Source: Claviceps africana (lineage: Eukaryota > Ascomycota > Sordariomycetes > Hypocreales > Clavicipitaceae). Taken from it: a stretch of DNA of 64,000 bases. The notes below the pieces were generated by a model that was given only the letters and a program-made list of their open reading frames with translations, made no database searches and was not told where the DNA came from. This document shows, one piece after another, positions 49,101 through 63,300 of the stretch (its first letter is position 1; every line of letters begins with the position of its first letter). The position numbers were made by a program, and so were the translations under genes. The stretch spans positions 1 to 64,000 of the forward strand of contig SRPY01000095.1 in NCBI GenBank assembly GCA_018360145.1. The letters are read 5' to 3'.

Positions 49101-51849
49101 ATAGCTTAAACACTACTACTACCTTCTTCTATTAAAATAAAGCTATTACCTTTATAAAACACTTTTTCCCTTTTTTTATAGCTTAATTTATTAATATCTT
49201 TAATAATCTTAACTCTTAACTTAATAACGCTATATTTCTATTAAAAGACTGCTTTAATACTAATAAGATCTATAGCGTTATTAAAGGCCTTATTAGTTAA
49301 AAAGCACTAGATATTAATGACCTCCTAACTAAGTTCCTTAAAGTATATAAAAAACCTTTTATAAAAACACTAGCCTATCTATTAAATAAATACTACTATA
49401 TTAAATACTATTTAAAACTATATTAAAGGGCTAAAGTTTTTATTCTTTATAAATTAGGAAAAACACTAGCTAAATAATAATAAGCTAGGGTGTAGTGTTT
49501 TATCTTACTCTTTAATATAATTAGTAAGATATTAAAAGCAGTAGTAGTGTCTTAGCTTACTATTATAGCTAAGTCAAAAGGCACGCTTTTAGACCTTTAA
49601 ATAGGGAATAAAGCTAATTACTTTATAGAAGTTACCCTTAGTGTTTTTATAGAATTAATGAAAATAGCGTAATACTATAATGGAATTATATTATTACTTT
49701 AACTTAATATATCTATAGCCTTTAACACTATTTACTACTACTAACTCTTCTATATTTTTCTATTCTTTAGTATATTTATTTAAATAATAGTATAAACCTA
49801 AGCCTTTACTACTAACTATATTACTTACTTCTTCTTTAATAACTAATTAATAAAAGCTTTATTTATTACTATTAAAGTTTTATAAAGGTTATTAATCTTC
49901 TTTATTCTCTTTTTACTTTATATTATACCTTTATATTAAAAGCTTTAAGTTATATAATCTACATTTATTTTTAGCTTTTTTAATAATATAAATATCTTTA
50001 TTTATAAATATATAGTAAAGGAGATATAGAAATAACTTAAAGATATATAGAGTATTTACTAAAAGTAGTCCTTTAAGTTTAGCTTTAATTTCTATCTTTA
50101 AAAAAGTAAATTAGTTTATTTTACTTAAAAGTGTATTATAATTATAATATTAGTTTAACTTAACATTGCTATAATATAACCTATTTAATTAGCTTAGTTC
50201 CTTAGAGTTTAAATCTACTAAAAGCTATATTAATAAGTATATTAAAAAAAGGTTAAGGTAAAACTAAAATAGTAATAATTTATATTTATAACGTTAATAG
50301 TATTTATATAGAGTTACTTATTTAATAATACCTACCTCCTTTATATATAGGTAATATAGAGTATAGTTATATATAATATAGTATTATACTATACCTTTAT
50401 AGAAATTAATAGTAGAGTAAAAGGTATTGCTAAAGTATTTATTTTTAAATAATTAAAATGCCTTAAAGTAGTTACTAAAGTATTTAAAACTATACTTTAA
50501 TTCTTTATTAAAACTAAGGCAGCAGTAGCCTTAATTAACCTATATTTAAACTTTAAATCCCTTAGCTTCTATAAAATAATTAAAAGAAATAGAATAGTAA
50601 ATAAAATATACACTACTTATATAATAGTAGTAAGCTAACTTTACTGCTATTTCTATTATTATTAAAGCTGCCTACCTTAAATAAATAGCCGCTTTAAATA
50701 TATACTATTTATAAACTAACTATATAACTACCTTATAAAACCTTTACTAACTAAAGCCTTAGTTTTAAAATAAAGCAACCGTTAGTATTATAAATATACT
50801 ATAGTGGAAGTGTATTAGTCCTAATTAGGATATATAGTAGCTAAGTATAAGCCTTACTTTATATTTACTTTAAAAGTTAATTAACTTTATAAAGGGCTAG
50901 CTAAGTATAAATCTACTACCTTAATATAAATATAAATAAAGAAAATTAGCCTAAATACATTTCTTTTCTTTTAATATATCCTTAATATAGATTCTTTAAT
51001 TTATTAATACTAAACTAACTTTAAAGACTATTATTACCTTTTACTATTATACTTAGTTTATAATTATATATAGCTAATTAATATTAAGCTATTTTTACTT
51101 TATAACTACTATAATATTTATATTATACTTAACTTTAATAAGCTAGCTATATCCTTTATAAAATAGCTTATTAATATATAAAAACTACCTTAATTTACCT
51201 TAGCTTACTATTTATAAAAGTAATAGACTTAAAACCTTTAAAAAGGTAAAGCCTTTTTAATATTATACTATAACTACTATATACCTCTATTAGGCCTTAA
51301 AGAGGAAAGATATAATTAATAAGTAAAGCTTTAAAGAAAAAAGAGGTATACCTTTAAAGCTAATTTACGCTAAAAATAATATAAAACTATAGTAAGGCTT
51401 TAAAGAAGAAAAATATAGCTTATAAATAAGGCTTTAAAGAAAAAAAATATAAGCTAGTAAGTAAGGCTTTAGAGAGGTAAAGGGAAGAGAGGGAAATATT
51501 AGTAACAGTATATATTAAAGTTAGACCTAGTATAAGGCTAAGCTAAATACATTATAAAACCAGACCACGCTGTACTACACTATTATTGCTAGACCCCTAA
51601 CCCTTTACCGCGCTATTTTAGCGTTATAAACCACACAATATACTCTTTAATAACGCTAGCTAAGATAAGCTAGCTACATACTAACTTCTATAATAAATAA
51701 CTACTTAGGGCTACACTAGCTCTAAGGCGGTTACCCTATAGCGGTATATAGGTTTTTTTCCCTATCCTAAGGTTTTTTCTATATAGATTAAGTAGTAGAG
51801 GTATTAGATACTAGGCTAGAAACAGCCTAGCTAGCGTAAATAAATAAAT
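46195..51849 (+). mobile_element. LINE family A, copy 4 (full length, about 5.65 kb)
   Basis: This complete plus-strand A element has a 14-bp target duplication. It starts GGAAACGAGAG before the 5' box (46205-46250). ORF1 zinc-knuckle sequence follows near 47480-47530 and the reverse transcriptase core at 49697-49987, again with 270-base spacing and an F-F-N-N remnant. The 3' untranslated type resembles copy 1 (short) and not copies 2 and 3. A perfect 174-bp tandem duplication lies in ORF1 at 47062-47409. The end is GCTAGCG plus (TAAA)n. Frames are closed by RIP stops. Confidence 0.9.
47062..47409 (+). repeat. Perfect 174-bp tandem duplication inside LINE A copy 4
   Basis: Bases 47062-47235 and 47236-47409 appear identical, RIP changes included. 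Other A copies have a single unit here (for example about 10880-11060). 174 is divisible by three, but the frame is already dead. Confidence 0.85.
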
Positions 51850-51863
51850 AAAGTTTTAAAGAT
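51850..51863. repeat. Target-site duplication of LINE A copy 4, right
   Basis: AAAGTTTTAAAGAT is identical to 46181-46194 and follows the TAAA tail. The ~130 bases after it (to about 51996) belong to the old host tract. Confidence 0.85.
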
Positions 51864-51996
51864 TATATTACTTATTTTAATTATAAAATATTAATTAAAA
51901 ATAATAATATTTTAATTAATAGCTATAAAAAATACTATTTTATAACTTACTATAAACTATAAAAAAATAAATTAATTAATATTTATTAAAAAAAAT

Positions 51997-54900
51997 TAAA
52001 AATTTGTAATTTCGCCTGCACTGTAATATCGCTATAGAAATAACTTAAATTAACTTAAAAAGTAAATAAAAAGTTTTACTATATTTATTTACCTCTTTTT
52101 ATAATAATATATTAAGCTTAAAGTATAAATATAATAAGTAGTGTAATAATAATAAATATTAATATAAAAAACTATAGCCTTTTATAAAATTACTATAATT
52201 TCTTTATTTACTATAGTAAGTTTATAGTAAAAAACTAAATTTATACTATAGTTTATATAGCTTAAAACTAAGTATTAGTTTATTTATAATAAAAATATAA
52301 TAAAATTACTAAGCTTATATTAATTTTTTTACTAAAAGGAGTTTAAAAGGTTATTTTATATATTATTAATATAAAAATAATATAAGCTTAATATAAGTAA
52401 CTTATTAACCTTTAAAAACTAATTATAACTACTAACTTTAAAGTAATAGTTAAAAGAGTAATTAAAAAGGCTATTTAACTTAAATTTATATTAATTATAA
52501 TATAGACTAAAATTATAATTAATAGCGTTACTTTAATAATTAATAAATTTATTTACTTAACTACCTTTATAATAGTATTACTTTATATTTATAAAGAGAC
52601 TATTATTAAAGGTAACTTAATTAGTAAAGTAGTTAAATAATATACCTTAAAAGACATTATTTATATTATTAATAAAGCTATAAATAAAGAAACTATAATA
52701 GCTATAAAGCGCCTTTATAGTAGCAATATAGTAGTTACCTTTAAAAATATAGCTTAACTTTATATTAAAAATATAAAATAAATTTAAACTACCTTTAGCC
52801 TAAATATAATATTAAATTAATAAATATTTAATATTATTATTAAAGGATTCCTTATTTTTTATATATATTAAGTTATTAAGGAAAATATCCTTTATTACTT
52901 TACCTTTATTAATAGTAGTAGTATTATTAAAGTAATAATATAAAAACTTTATAATATTATAATATAAGCTCTCTTTATCTTTAAAATTAAAGATATTAAT
53001 ATAGTTAATAAATTATACTATAAAGAGGTTATTTATAAAGCTAAAATATTTAAAGCTAAATTATATAATAAAGCTTTTTACTTATATTAATACTATTAAT
53101 ACTTTAAATTTAGCTATATTATTATATATTATATTATAACTTTATATTATAGCCACTATATTACTATTAAGTATACTTTTAAAACTAACTACTTAGCTAT
53201 TATAAATATAAAGTAAAAGTAATATATTAACTATATAAACACTAACTTTATTTAATTAAAATATTACTTAATTATTAATAATTATTAAATAAAAGCCTAT
53301 ACTATATACTTAAGCTAGTTTAATAGCTTTATTACTTTATTTATATTAACTTTTATAAATATAAATAGCTAAACTAAGGTTTAAATTTATAATTAATATA
53401 AATAAGTTAATAATACCTTTTTTAATAAAGCCTTACTTTAAAAGTAAAGTAAATACCTTTAAGGTAATTATAATTAATATTTAAGCTTTAATATAATATT
53501 TATACTCCCTTTATTAAGGCTTTAAAATATTATTAAGGCTTTCTTTAGCTATTACTTTAATATTAAGTTAGCCCCTTTATTATAAAAAGCCCTCTTACCC
53601 TTTAATTAAATATAATATTATAAGTAATATACTAAAATATATAGAAGAAAATATAATTTATTTACTTAGCTTTTAGGTTTTAATTTAAAACTAATATAGT
53701 AATAATTTAAGAACTATATAGTATTAATAAAGACTCTTTAAACCTAAGTTTAGGTTTTTATTAACTTATAGCTTAAAGTAAAAAAATAGCTATTTATATT
53801 TATTATTAATATAGCTTTAGCTTATAAATAATATAGTTTAATATTATTTAATATATTATAACTTTTTATAATATTAATATTTACTTTATTTACTCTTTTA
53901 TTTATTATTAGAATTAAATAACTTCTTTTTATAATTTTTTTATAAAACTACTATAATATTACTATATTTTTATTAATAACTTTAATTAATATTACTCTCT
54001 TTAAAACTAATAGAATTATATATTACTTAATAATAATAAACTTTTAATAGTTATAACTTAATAGTAACTTAAGTTTATTATACTTTAAAGTAAAATAATA
54101 TAGTAGATATAAAATAAAAGAGATAATATTATTAATTATATTTAGTTTTTTATTAATTTTTAAACTTTATTTTTAAAAGAATTAAACCTTATTAAGTTTA
54201 ACTATATTTTATAGCTTATTTATATTACCTTTTATAATTATAGTTTTATAACTATTACTATTAAATAACCTTTATATTACTTTAAATGGCTTTAAATAAA
54301 TAAAACATTTATTACTATAAAAGTAGTATATTACTTTTACCCCTTTTTTATATTAATTATCTTTAATACTCTTTATTAAATTAACTTCTTTATTATATAA
54401 TTTATAGCTAAATTTATTATTATTACTATTTTTTTTATATTAAAGGGCCTTTATAGTGTCTTTAAAGTATAGCTATAATAAACTTTTAAAGTCTATAAAG
54501 CTATTTATAATATAAAATATATTTAGAGACTTTAATAATATTATTATACTAAAGTAAGCTAATAAATTACTATTAATATAGCTTTAAATTAAAAATAAGT
54601 TATTTATAAAAAATAATATAGCTTTTAATATTATATAATAGTAAATATAATAGTTAAAAAAAGTAATCTTTAAAAATTAAAATAATAAGCTTAACTTTAT
54701 AGTAATTTATTACTTAAAATTACTTAAATTTTAGCCTTTTATAATAGTAGTAATAGTATACCTTTAGCTACCTTTTATAATAATAAAGTAAAGGTATTTT
54801 TTAATAAATTCTTTTTTACCTTAACTTTTTATATAAATAATATATTAGCTAACCTTAGCCTTTAACTTAACTTTACTATATTTTTAAAGAAAGACTACTT

Positions 54901-56618
54901 TATAGCTTTAAAAATATATAATATAATCAAAGAATTAATTAGCTAAAAAGCTTTTAAACTTAATAAGATTTTAATAAAGTTCTTTAAAGCTTATAATAAA
55001 CTATTTATTAATGTTTTCTTTAATTTACTTAATATATATTATTATATTAAATATTATTTAGCTTTATTTTAAAATTTAAAGTTATAGTTCTTTATAAATT
55101 AAAAAAGTTACTTAAAGAAAAAAGGTATATTAATATATAAAGATTAATATTATTTTTTAGTATTATAAGTAAGGTCTTAAAAGCAGTAATAGTAGTGTAA
55201 ATTACTTATATAGCTAAAGAGAGTAGCGCTTTTTTAAAGCTTGAAATAAATAACTATATTAATTATTTTATAGAAATAGCCTTTATTATTTTAATAAAAG
55301 CTATATATATAATATAATACTATAGTAGTACTATATTACTTTTTTAGCTTAATATTTTAGCTATCTTTAATATAATATATTATATAAAACTTATTTATAT
55401 AATAGTTTTTACTAAACTTTTTATATAAATAGTATATTAAATCTAAGCCTTTATTATATTATATAAAGCTTACTTTATATTTAATAGCTAAATAGTAGCC
55501 TTTTATATAGTATATATAAAGGTTCTTTAAAGGTCCTTTATATCTTTAATTCTTTTTTTTCTTTATATTACCTTACTTTATATTAAATTTATAATAGTTA
55601 ACTTTATATTAATACTTAGCTTTTTTAATAATATTAATATTTTAATATATAGTTATATAATAAAGGAGACTTAAGCTTAATTTAAAACTATTTAAATAGT
55701 TTATTAAAAATAATTTTATAAATTAAGCTTAAAGTTTTATTTATAAAAGAGTAAACTTATTTACTTTAATAAAAAAAAATAGCTAATAATAATATTAATT
55801 TAACTTAAAATTATAATAATTTAATTAATATAATTAATTTACTTCTTTAATATTTAAATTTATTATAAACTTTAATAAAAAGTTTATTAACTTAAGCTTA
55901 CTATAAAATTAATATAGTGGTAACTTATCTTTATTATACTCTTTATATTTATTTAAAGGTATTTACTATATAAATTTAAACTTCTTTATACTTAGGTTAT
56001 TAAAAGCTTTATTAGCTATAAGATAAATTTATATTATACTTTAATAAAATATAGAGATATAGCTAAAGGTATTATTAAAGCCTTTACTATAAAGTAAACT
56101 TAATACCTTTATATTATTACTAATATTTATAAAGCTATATTATAGTTTTTAATTAAAACTAAAGTAATAATCCCTTCTTTAAACCTATACTTTAATTATT
56201 ATATTTAATAAATTCATAATAAAATTAAAGTAAATAAAATAGCTAATAAAATTTAAATAGCTTACACTTTAATAGTAATTTACCTTTAATATAGTGTTTA
56301 ATATAGAAAATAACTTTATATTAATTATACTTTATTTTTAACTTAGCCTTTATTAAACTTTACTATATTTTTTATATTTACAATATTAAAATTAAATTAA
56401 AAAAAGTAATAGCTTTAAAAACAAGCTTTAATAATATATTAATACTTAAGTTAACACTTTATTATAATTAAATAAAATTTAAACTTTTACTTTAAAAAAA
56501 AGATACTTTAACTTTACTATTACTTTATTAAGTTTAAATTATTAACTTTAGTTTAGCTTTATATTAAAAAGATTAGCCTTAACTCCTTTCTTTATTTCTA
56601 TTATATTTTTAATATAGA
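51997..56618 (+). mobile_element. LINE family B (plus), 5' 4.6 kb
   Basis: The element starts with a decayed 5' box (52000-52040), runs through ORF1 and the reverse transcriptase, and keeps the active-site remnant L-S-F-F-N-N at 55615-55632. It continues to about 56618, where a minus-strand B tail interrupts it at a point matching about 37920 of the nested copy. The continuation is not seen in the window. Its RIP load is higher than in the nested B. Confidence 0.8.
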
Positions 56619-59600
56619 TTTATTATTTATTTATTTATTTATTCATTTACTTTAGGGGGCGTGGAGCCCTTAGCTAGTACCTTTACTTAGTAATCTATAT
56701 AGAAAAAACCTTAGGGTAGAGGGAAAAACCTATATATAGCAGTAGGTATAGATATTAAAGGGGCTTAAGTTAGGCCTTTAGTAGTGCTAATTATAAAGAT
56801 TAATACACTATTAGCTAAGCTTTAGCTATAGTTACTAAAAGAAGTTAAGTAAAAGGTATAGGTAGTGTATATAAAGGGTATATAAAAGCGTAGAAAAATA
56901 TAGAAAAATATATAAAAAGCGTAATAAATTTAAGGGGGGGGTAAGGCTACCTTTGCCTTAAATTAAGCTTTAATTAGGGCTAAGTTAGGTTATTAAAGGG
57001 GATATAGTGTATTAAATATACACTATAGAATATAAGGCAATGTAAAAAGGTATAGAAGGTTATAGAAGGTTATAGGTTATAATATAGCTATATTGCTAAT
57101 TTAAGGGTATATTAATTACTAAATTAAGTAATTATTATATACTAAATTATTAAGAGTTACTAATTTAGTAAGTACTAAATATAGAACTAAGTTAGGCCTT
57201 AGTAGTAGGTAGTATAAGTATAGTATAGTAGTGAGATAGTAGTTATTAATTACTTAATTACGTTTAGTGTATTAATAAGTAATTTAATAAGTAATTTAAG
57301 TCACTGCTTTTTTTCTATAAATAAAGGGGACCTTTTTAAAGGTTTTTTCTCTTTTTCTCTCTTTTTTTCTTTATATTTAAATAAAAATTATAAATACCCC
57401 TTTCCCCCTTAAAGTTTAGTGTAAAGCTATCTTAGTCTTTATACTAAGGCTAGCTTAGACCTTTAATATTATAGTAATTCTAAATAGTAAAGAAAAAAAT
57501 TAGTTAATTAAAAGTTAAAGGCCCTTTAATAAGTTTTTAATCTCTCTTTATACTTACTTAAGCCTTAACTTTAATTTATATAAAGTATAAAGTAAGTATA
57601 CCTCTACTCTCCTTACTTTAATAAAATAAAAGACCTTAATATATACTACTATAATTAATTTAATAGGTATTTAACTTAAATTTATAGTAAAGGCACTATA
57701 GCTAACTTAAATTTTAAATATTAGTTTAAACTATAATAAATATATATAGCTTAATAAAGTATACTTAATAAGTTCTTAAAGTTTAATATAAAGTTAAGTT
57801 AAATATTAATTAAAATAGGCCTTACTTAACTTAATAGTAGTTTATAATATAGTATAAAAGGTCCTTAACTTTTAAGTGTAGTATAATTTAAATTATTTTA
57901 TAGAGTTTAATATAAGTTTAATTTAACCCCTTAGTAAAGATATAGTAGTAGCTAACTTTATATAGTATAACTTATATAGATTTATTTAGTAAATAGCTTA
58001 ATACTTTATTAATATTAAGGTAGCTTTAATATAGAGCTTAAATTAAGCCTTTACTATAACTACTATATATAGTAGTGTTTATAAGTATAAAATACTAGCC
58101 TATATAGGCTATATTATTAATATATTAAAGTAATATAATAAGCTAATAAAGTAGTCTTTAATAAAGGTAGTTAATATTTATATAGGCGGCTCTATAGCTA
58201 GCTTCATAGCTATTAAATTAAGGGTTTTTTTTATTTTATTTTATTTTTTTTTCTTTATTTTTTTTTTAAAAGTTTTAAGAAAATAAAATAAAATAATATA
58301 TAGTTTAGTGTAGTTATATATTAGTGTTAATATAGATACTAAGGTGTAATATATTAGTAGTTTTAAGTAGTAGAGGTAAAGCAGTAAAAGGGCTTACTTT
58401 AAGCTTATATTAAAGACTAAAAGGTACTATTATTTACTATTATTTCTTTTATAAAGTAAAGGTAAGTTAATAGTGTAAAAGGCAGCTAGTTTTAAAAAGC
58501 TATTTTACTAAGTATTATATAAAGCTAAGTTAATTAAAGGTAGTGTAGATCTCCTTTAAGTTTTAAATTAAGCCTACGTTAGACCTTAAAAGGTAGAGAT
58601 AGTTATATTTAAGGCATTAAAGAATAAAGTAATAAATGTTTTTATAGTTACTTTAGTAATAATATATTAGTAATATTATACTAAAGATATAGTAGAAGTA
58701 AAGGAAGGAGTTAAACTAATTTTTTTAATATAAAGCTAAATTAAAGTTAGTAATTTAAACTTAATAAAGTAGTAATAAAGTTAAAGTACCTTTTTTTTTA
58801 AGTAAAAGTTTAGGTTTTATTTAATTATAATAAAGTATTAATTTAAATATTAATAGGCTATTAAGGCTTATTTTTAAAGCTATTACTCTTTTTAGTTTAA
58901 TTTTAATGTTTTAAATATAAAAAATATAGTAAGGTTTAGTAAAAGTTAAGTTAAAAGTAAAGTATAATTAATATAAAGTTATCTTCTATATTAAGCACTA
59001 TATTAAAGGTAAGTTATTATTAAAGTGTAAACTATTTAAATTTTATTAGCTATTTTATTTACCTTAATTTTATTATAAAATTATTAAGTATAATAGTTAA
59101 GGTATAGGTTTAAAGAAGGGATTATTACATTATATTTAATTAAAAACTATAGTATAGCTTTATAAATATTAATAATAATATAAAGGTATTAAGTTTACTC
59201 TATAGTAAAGGCTTTAATAATACCTTTAGTTATATCTCTATATTTAATTAAAGTATAATATAAACTTATATTATAGTTAATAAAGCTTTAAATAACTTAA
59301 GTATAAAGGAGTTTAAATTTATATAGTAAGTACTTTTAAATAAATATAAAAAGTATAGTAAAGGTAAGTTATTACTATATTAGTTTTATAGTAAGCTTAA
59401 GTTAATAAACCTTTTATTAAAGTTTATAATAAATTTAAATACTCAAAAAGTAAGCTAACTATATTAGCTAAATTATTATAATTTTAAGTTAAATTAATAT
59501 TATTATTAATTATTTCTTTTTATTAAAATAAATAAGTTTACTTTTTTATAAATAAAACTTTAAGCTTAATTTATAGAACTAATTTTAATAAACTACTTAA

Positions 59601-60387
59601 ATAGTTTTAAATTAAGCTTAGGTTTTCTTTATTATATAGCTATATATTAGAATATTAATATTATTAAAAAAGCTAAGTATTAATATAAAGTTAATTATTA
59701 TAAGTTTAATATAAAGTAAGCTAATATAAAGAAGAAAGAGAATTAAAGATATAAAGGACCTTTAAAGGACCTTTATAAATATTATATAAAGGGCTGCTAT
59801 TTAGCTATTAAATATAAAGTAAGCTTTATATAATATAGTAAAGGCTTAGATCTAATATACTATTTATATAAAAAGTTTAATAAAAATTATTATATAAATA
59901 AGTTTTATATAATATACTATATTAAAGGTAGTTAAAATATTAAGCTAAAGGAGCAATATAGTACTACTATAGTACTATACTATATATATAGCTTTTATTA
60001 AAATAATAAAGGCTATTTTTATAAATTAATTAATATAGTTACCTATTTAAAGCTTTAAAAAAGCGTTACTTTCTTTAGCTATATAGATAATTTATACTAT
60101 TACTATTACTTTTAAAACCTTATTTATAATACTAAAAAGGGAGATTAGCCTTTATATATTAATATACCTCCTTTCTTTAAGTAACTTTCCTAGCTTATAA
60201 AGAACTATAACTTTAGCTTTTTAAAATAAAGTTAAGTAGTGCTTAATATAGTAATATATATTAAATAAATTAAAGAGAATACTAATAAATAGTTTACTAT
60301 AGGCTTTAAGGAACTTTATTAAAAGCTTATTAAGTTTAAAGGCTTTTTAACTAGCTAGTTCTTTAATTATATTATATATTTTTAAGG
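56619..60387 (-). mobile_element. LINE family B, 5'-truncated copy (minus)
   Basis: The 3' tail (TTATTTATTTATT on the plus strand, 56619-56645) is followed by the B-type 3' end motif (GGGGGCGTGGAGCCC) and about 3.7 kb of B. It breaks at a point corresponding to about 39650 of the nested copy, roughly 2.9 kb from the B 5' end. It includes the reverse transcriptase and the T-rich tract. At 60387 it meets a new B 5' end head to head. No target duplication could be assigned. Confidence 0.8.
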
Positions 60388-63300
60388 AAAAAAAAACTTT
60401 CGCGATTTCGCCCGCACTGCAATAACGCCGCGGAATCAACTCGGATTAACTTAAAAAGCAAATAAAAAGTTTTGCTATACCTATTTACCCCTTTTTATAA
60501 TAGTGTATTAAGCCTAAAGCATAGGCATAGTAAGTGGTATAATAATAATAGATATTAATATAGAAAACTATAGCCTTTTATAGAATTACTATAATTCCCT
60601 TACTTATTATAGTAAGTTTATAGTAAGAAACTAAGTTAATATTATAGCTAATATAGTTTAAGATTAAGTACTAGTCTATTTATAATAAAAATATAATAAA
60701 ATTACTAAGCTTATATTAACCTTTTTACTAAAAGGAGTCTAAAAGGTTATTCTATATATTATTAATATAGAAACAATATAGGCCTATTATAGGTAACCTA
60801 CTAATCCTTAGGAACTAGTTATAAGTACTAACTTTAAAGTAATAATTAAAAGGGCAATTAAAAAGGCTATTTAGCTTAGAACTATACTAACTATAATATA
60901 AGCTAAAATTATAGCTAGCAGTGCTACCTTAATAACTAATAGGCTTATTTACTTAGCTACCCCTATAGCAGTACTGCTTTATATCTATAGAGAGACTATT
61001 ATTAAAGGCAATTTAATTAGCGAAGTAGTTAAATAATATAGCTTAAAAGATATTATTTATATTGTTAATAAAGCTATAAATAAAGACATTATAGTAGTTA
61101 TAAGGCGCCTTTATAGCAGCGATATAGTAGTTACTTTTAAGGATATAGCCTAACCCTATATTAAAGATATAGAATAGGTTTAAACTGCCTTTAGCTTAAA
61201 AGTAACGCTAAACTTATAATTGTTTAATATTATTATTAAAGAATTCCCTATTTATTATATATATTAAGTTATTAAAGAAAATATCCTCTATTACTTTACC
61301 TCTACTAATAGTAGTAGTATTACTAAGGTTATAGTGTAAAAACCCTATAGCACTATAATATAAGCCCCCTTTATCTTTAAAATTCAAAATATTAATATAG
61401 CTAATAGACTATATTATAAAGGAGTTATTTATAAAGCTAAAATATTTAAAGCTAAACTATATAATAAAGCTCTTTACTTATACTAATACTATTAATGCTT
61501 TAAATTTAGCTATATTGTTATATATTATATTATAACCCTATATTATAGCTACTACGCTGCTACTAAGTATACTTTTAAGACTAATTACTTAGCTATTATA
61601 GGCATAGAGCGGGAGTAATATATTAACTATATAGGCACCTACCCTACTTAGTTAAAATACTGCTTAATTATTAATAACTACTAAATAAAAGCCTATACTA
61701 TATACCTAAGCTAGCTTAGTAGCTTTACTACTTTATTTATATTCACCTCTATAAATATAAATAGCTAAACTAAGGTTTAAATCTATAGCTAATATAAATA
61801 GGCTAGTAACACTCTCTTTAATAAAGCCTTACCTTAGAAGCGTAGTAGGCGCCCTTAAGGTAGCTATAACTAATACCTAAGCTTTAATATAATATCTATA
61901 CCCCCTTTACTAAGGCCTTAAGGCGTTATTAAGGCCTTCTTTAGCTACTACTTTAGTACTAAGTTAGCCCCTTTATTATAAAAAACCCCCTTACTCTTTA
62001 ATTAAATATAATATTATAAGTAATATATTAAAATATATAGAAGAAGATATAATTTATTTACTTAGCTTTTAAATCTTAACTTAAGACTAATATAGTAGCG
62101 ATTTAAAAACTATATAGCACTAATAAAGACCCTCTAAACCTAAGCTTAGGTTTCTACTAACTTATAGCTTAAAGTAAAAGAATAGCTATTTATATTTATT
62201 ATTAATATAGCTTTAGCTTATAAATAATATAGTTTAGCACTAATTAATATACTATAACCCTTTATAATATTAATATTTACTTTATTTACTCTTTTATTTA
62301 CTACTATAATTAAATAACTTCTCTCTATAACTTCTTTATAGAATTACTATAATATTACTATATCTTTATTAATAACTTTAATTAATACTACCCCTTTTAA
62401 AACTAATATAGCTATATATTACTTAGTAATAATAAACTTCTAATAATTATAACTTAATAGTAACTTAAGCTTATTACACCTTAGGGTAAAATAATATAAT
62501 AGATATAAGGTAAAAGAAATAGCACTATTCACTATATTTAGTCCTTTATTAACCTTTAAACCTAATTTTTAGGAGAATTAAATATTACTAAGTCTAACTA
62601 TATTCTATAGCTTATTTATATTACCTTTTATAATTATAGTTCTATAACTACTACTACTAAATAACCCTTATATTACTTTAAATAGCCTTAAATAAATAAA
62701 ATGCTTACTACTATAAAAGTAATGTACTACTTTTACCCCTCCTTTATATTAACTACCTTTAATACCTTTTATTAAATTAACTCCTTTATTATATAGTTTA
62801 TAATTAAACTTACTATTATTACTACCTTTTTTACACTAAAGGGCCTTTATAGTGCCCTTAAAGTGTAGCTATAGTAGACCTTTAAGGTTTATAAAGCTAT
62901 TTATAATATAAAATATATCTAAAGACTTCAGTAATATTACTATACTAAGGTAAGTTAGTAGGCTGCTATTAATATAGCTTTAAATTAAAAACAAGTTATT
63001 TATAATAAATAACATAGCTTTTAGCGCTATATAGTAATAAATATAATAGCTAAAAAAAGTAACCTTTAGAAACTAAAATAATAAGCTTAACTCTATAGTA
63101 GCCTATTACTTAAGATTACTTAGGTTCTAGCTCTTTACTATAGGAGTAATAATATACCCTTAGCTACCTTTTATTATAATAAAGTAGAGGTATTCTTTAA
63201 TAAATTCTTTTTTACTTTAACTGCTTATATAGACAATATATTAGCTAACTTTAGCTCTTAACTTAACTCTATTATATTTTTAAAAAAAGACTACTTTATA

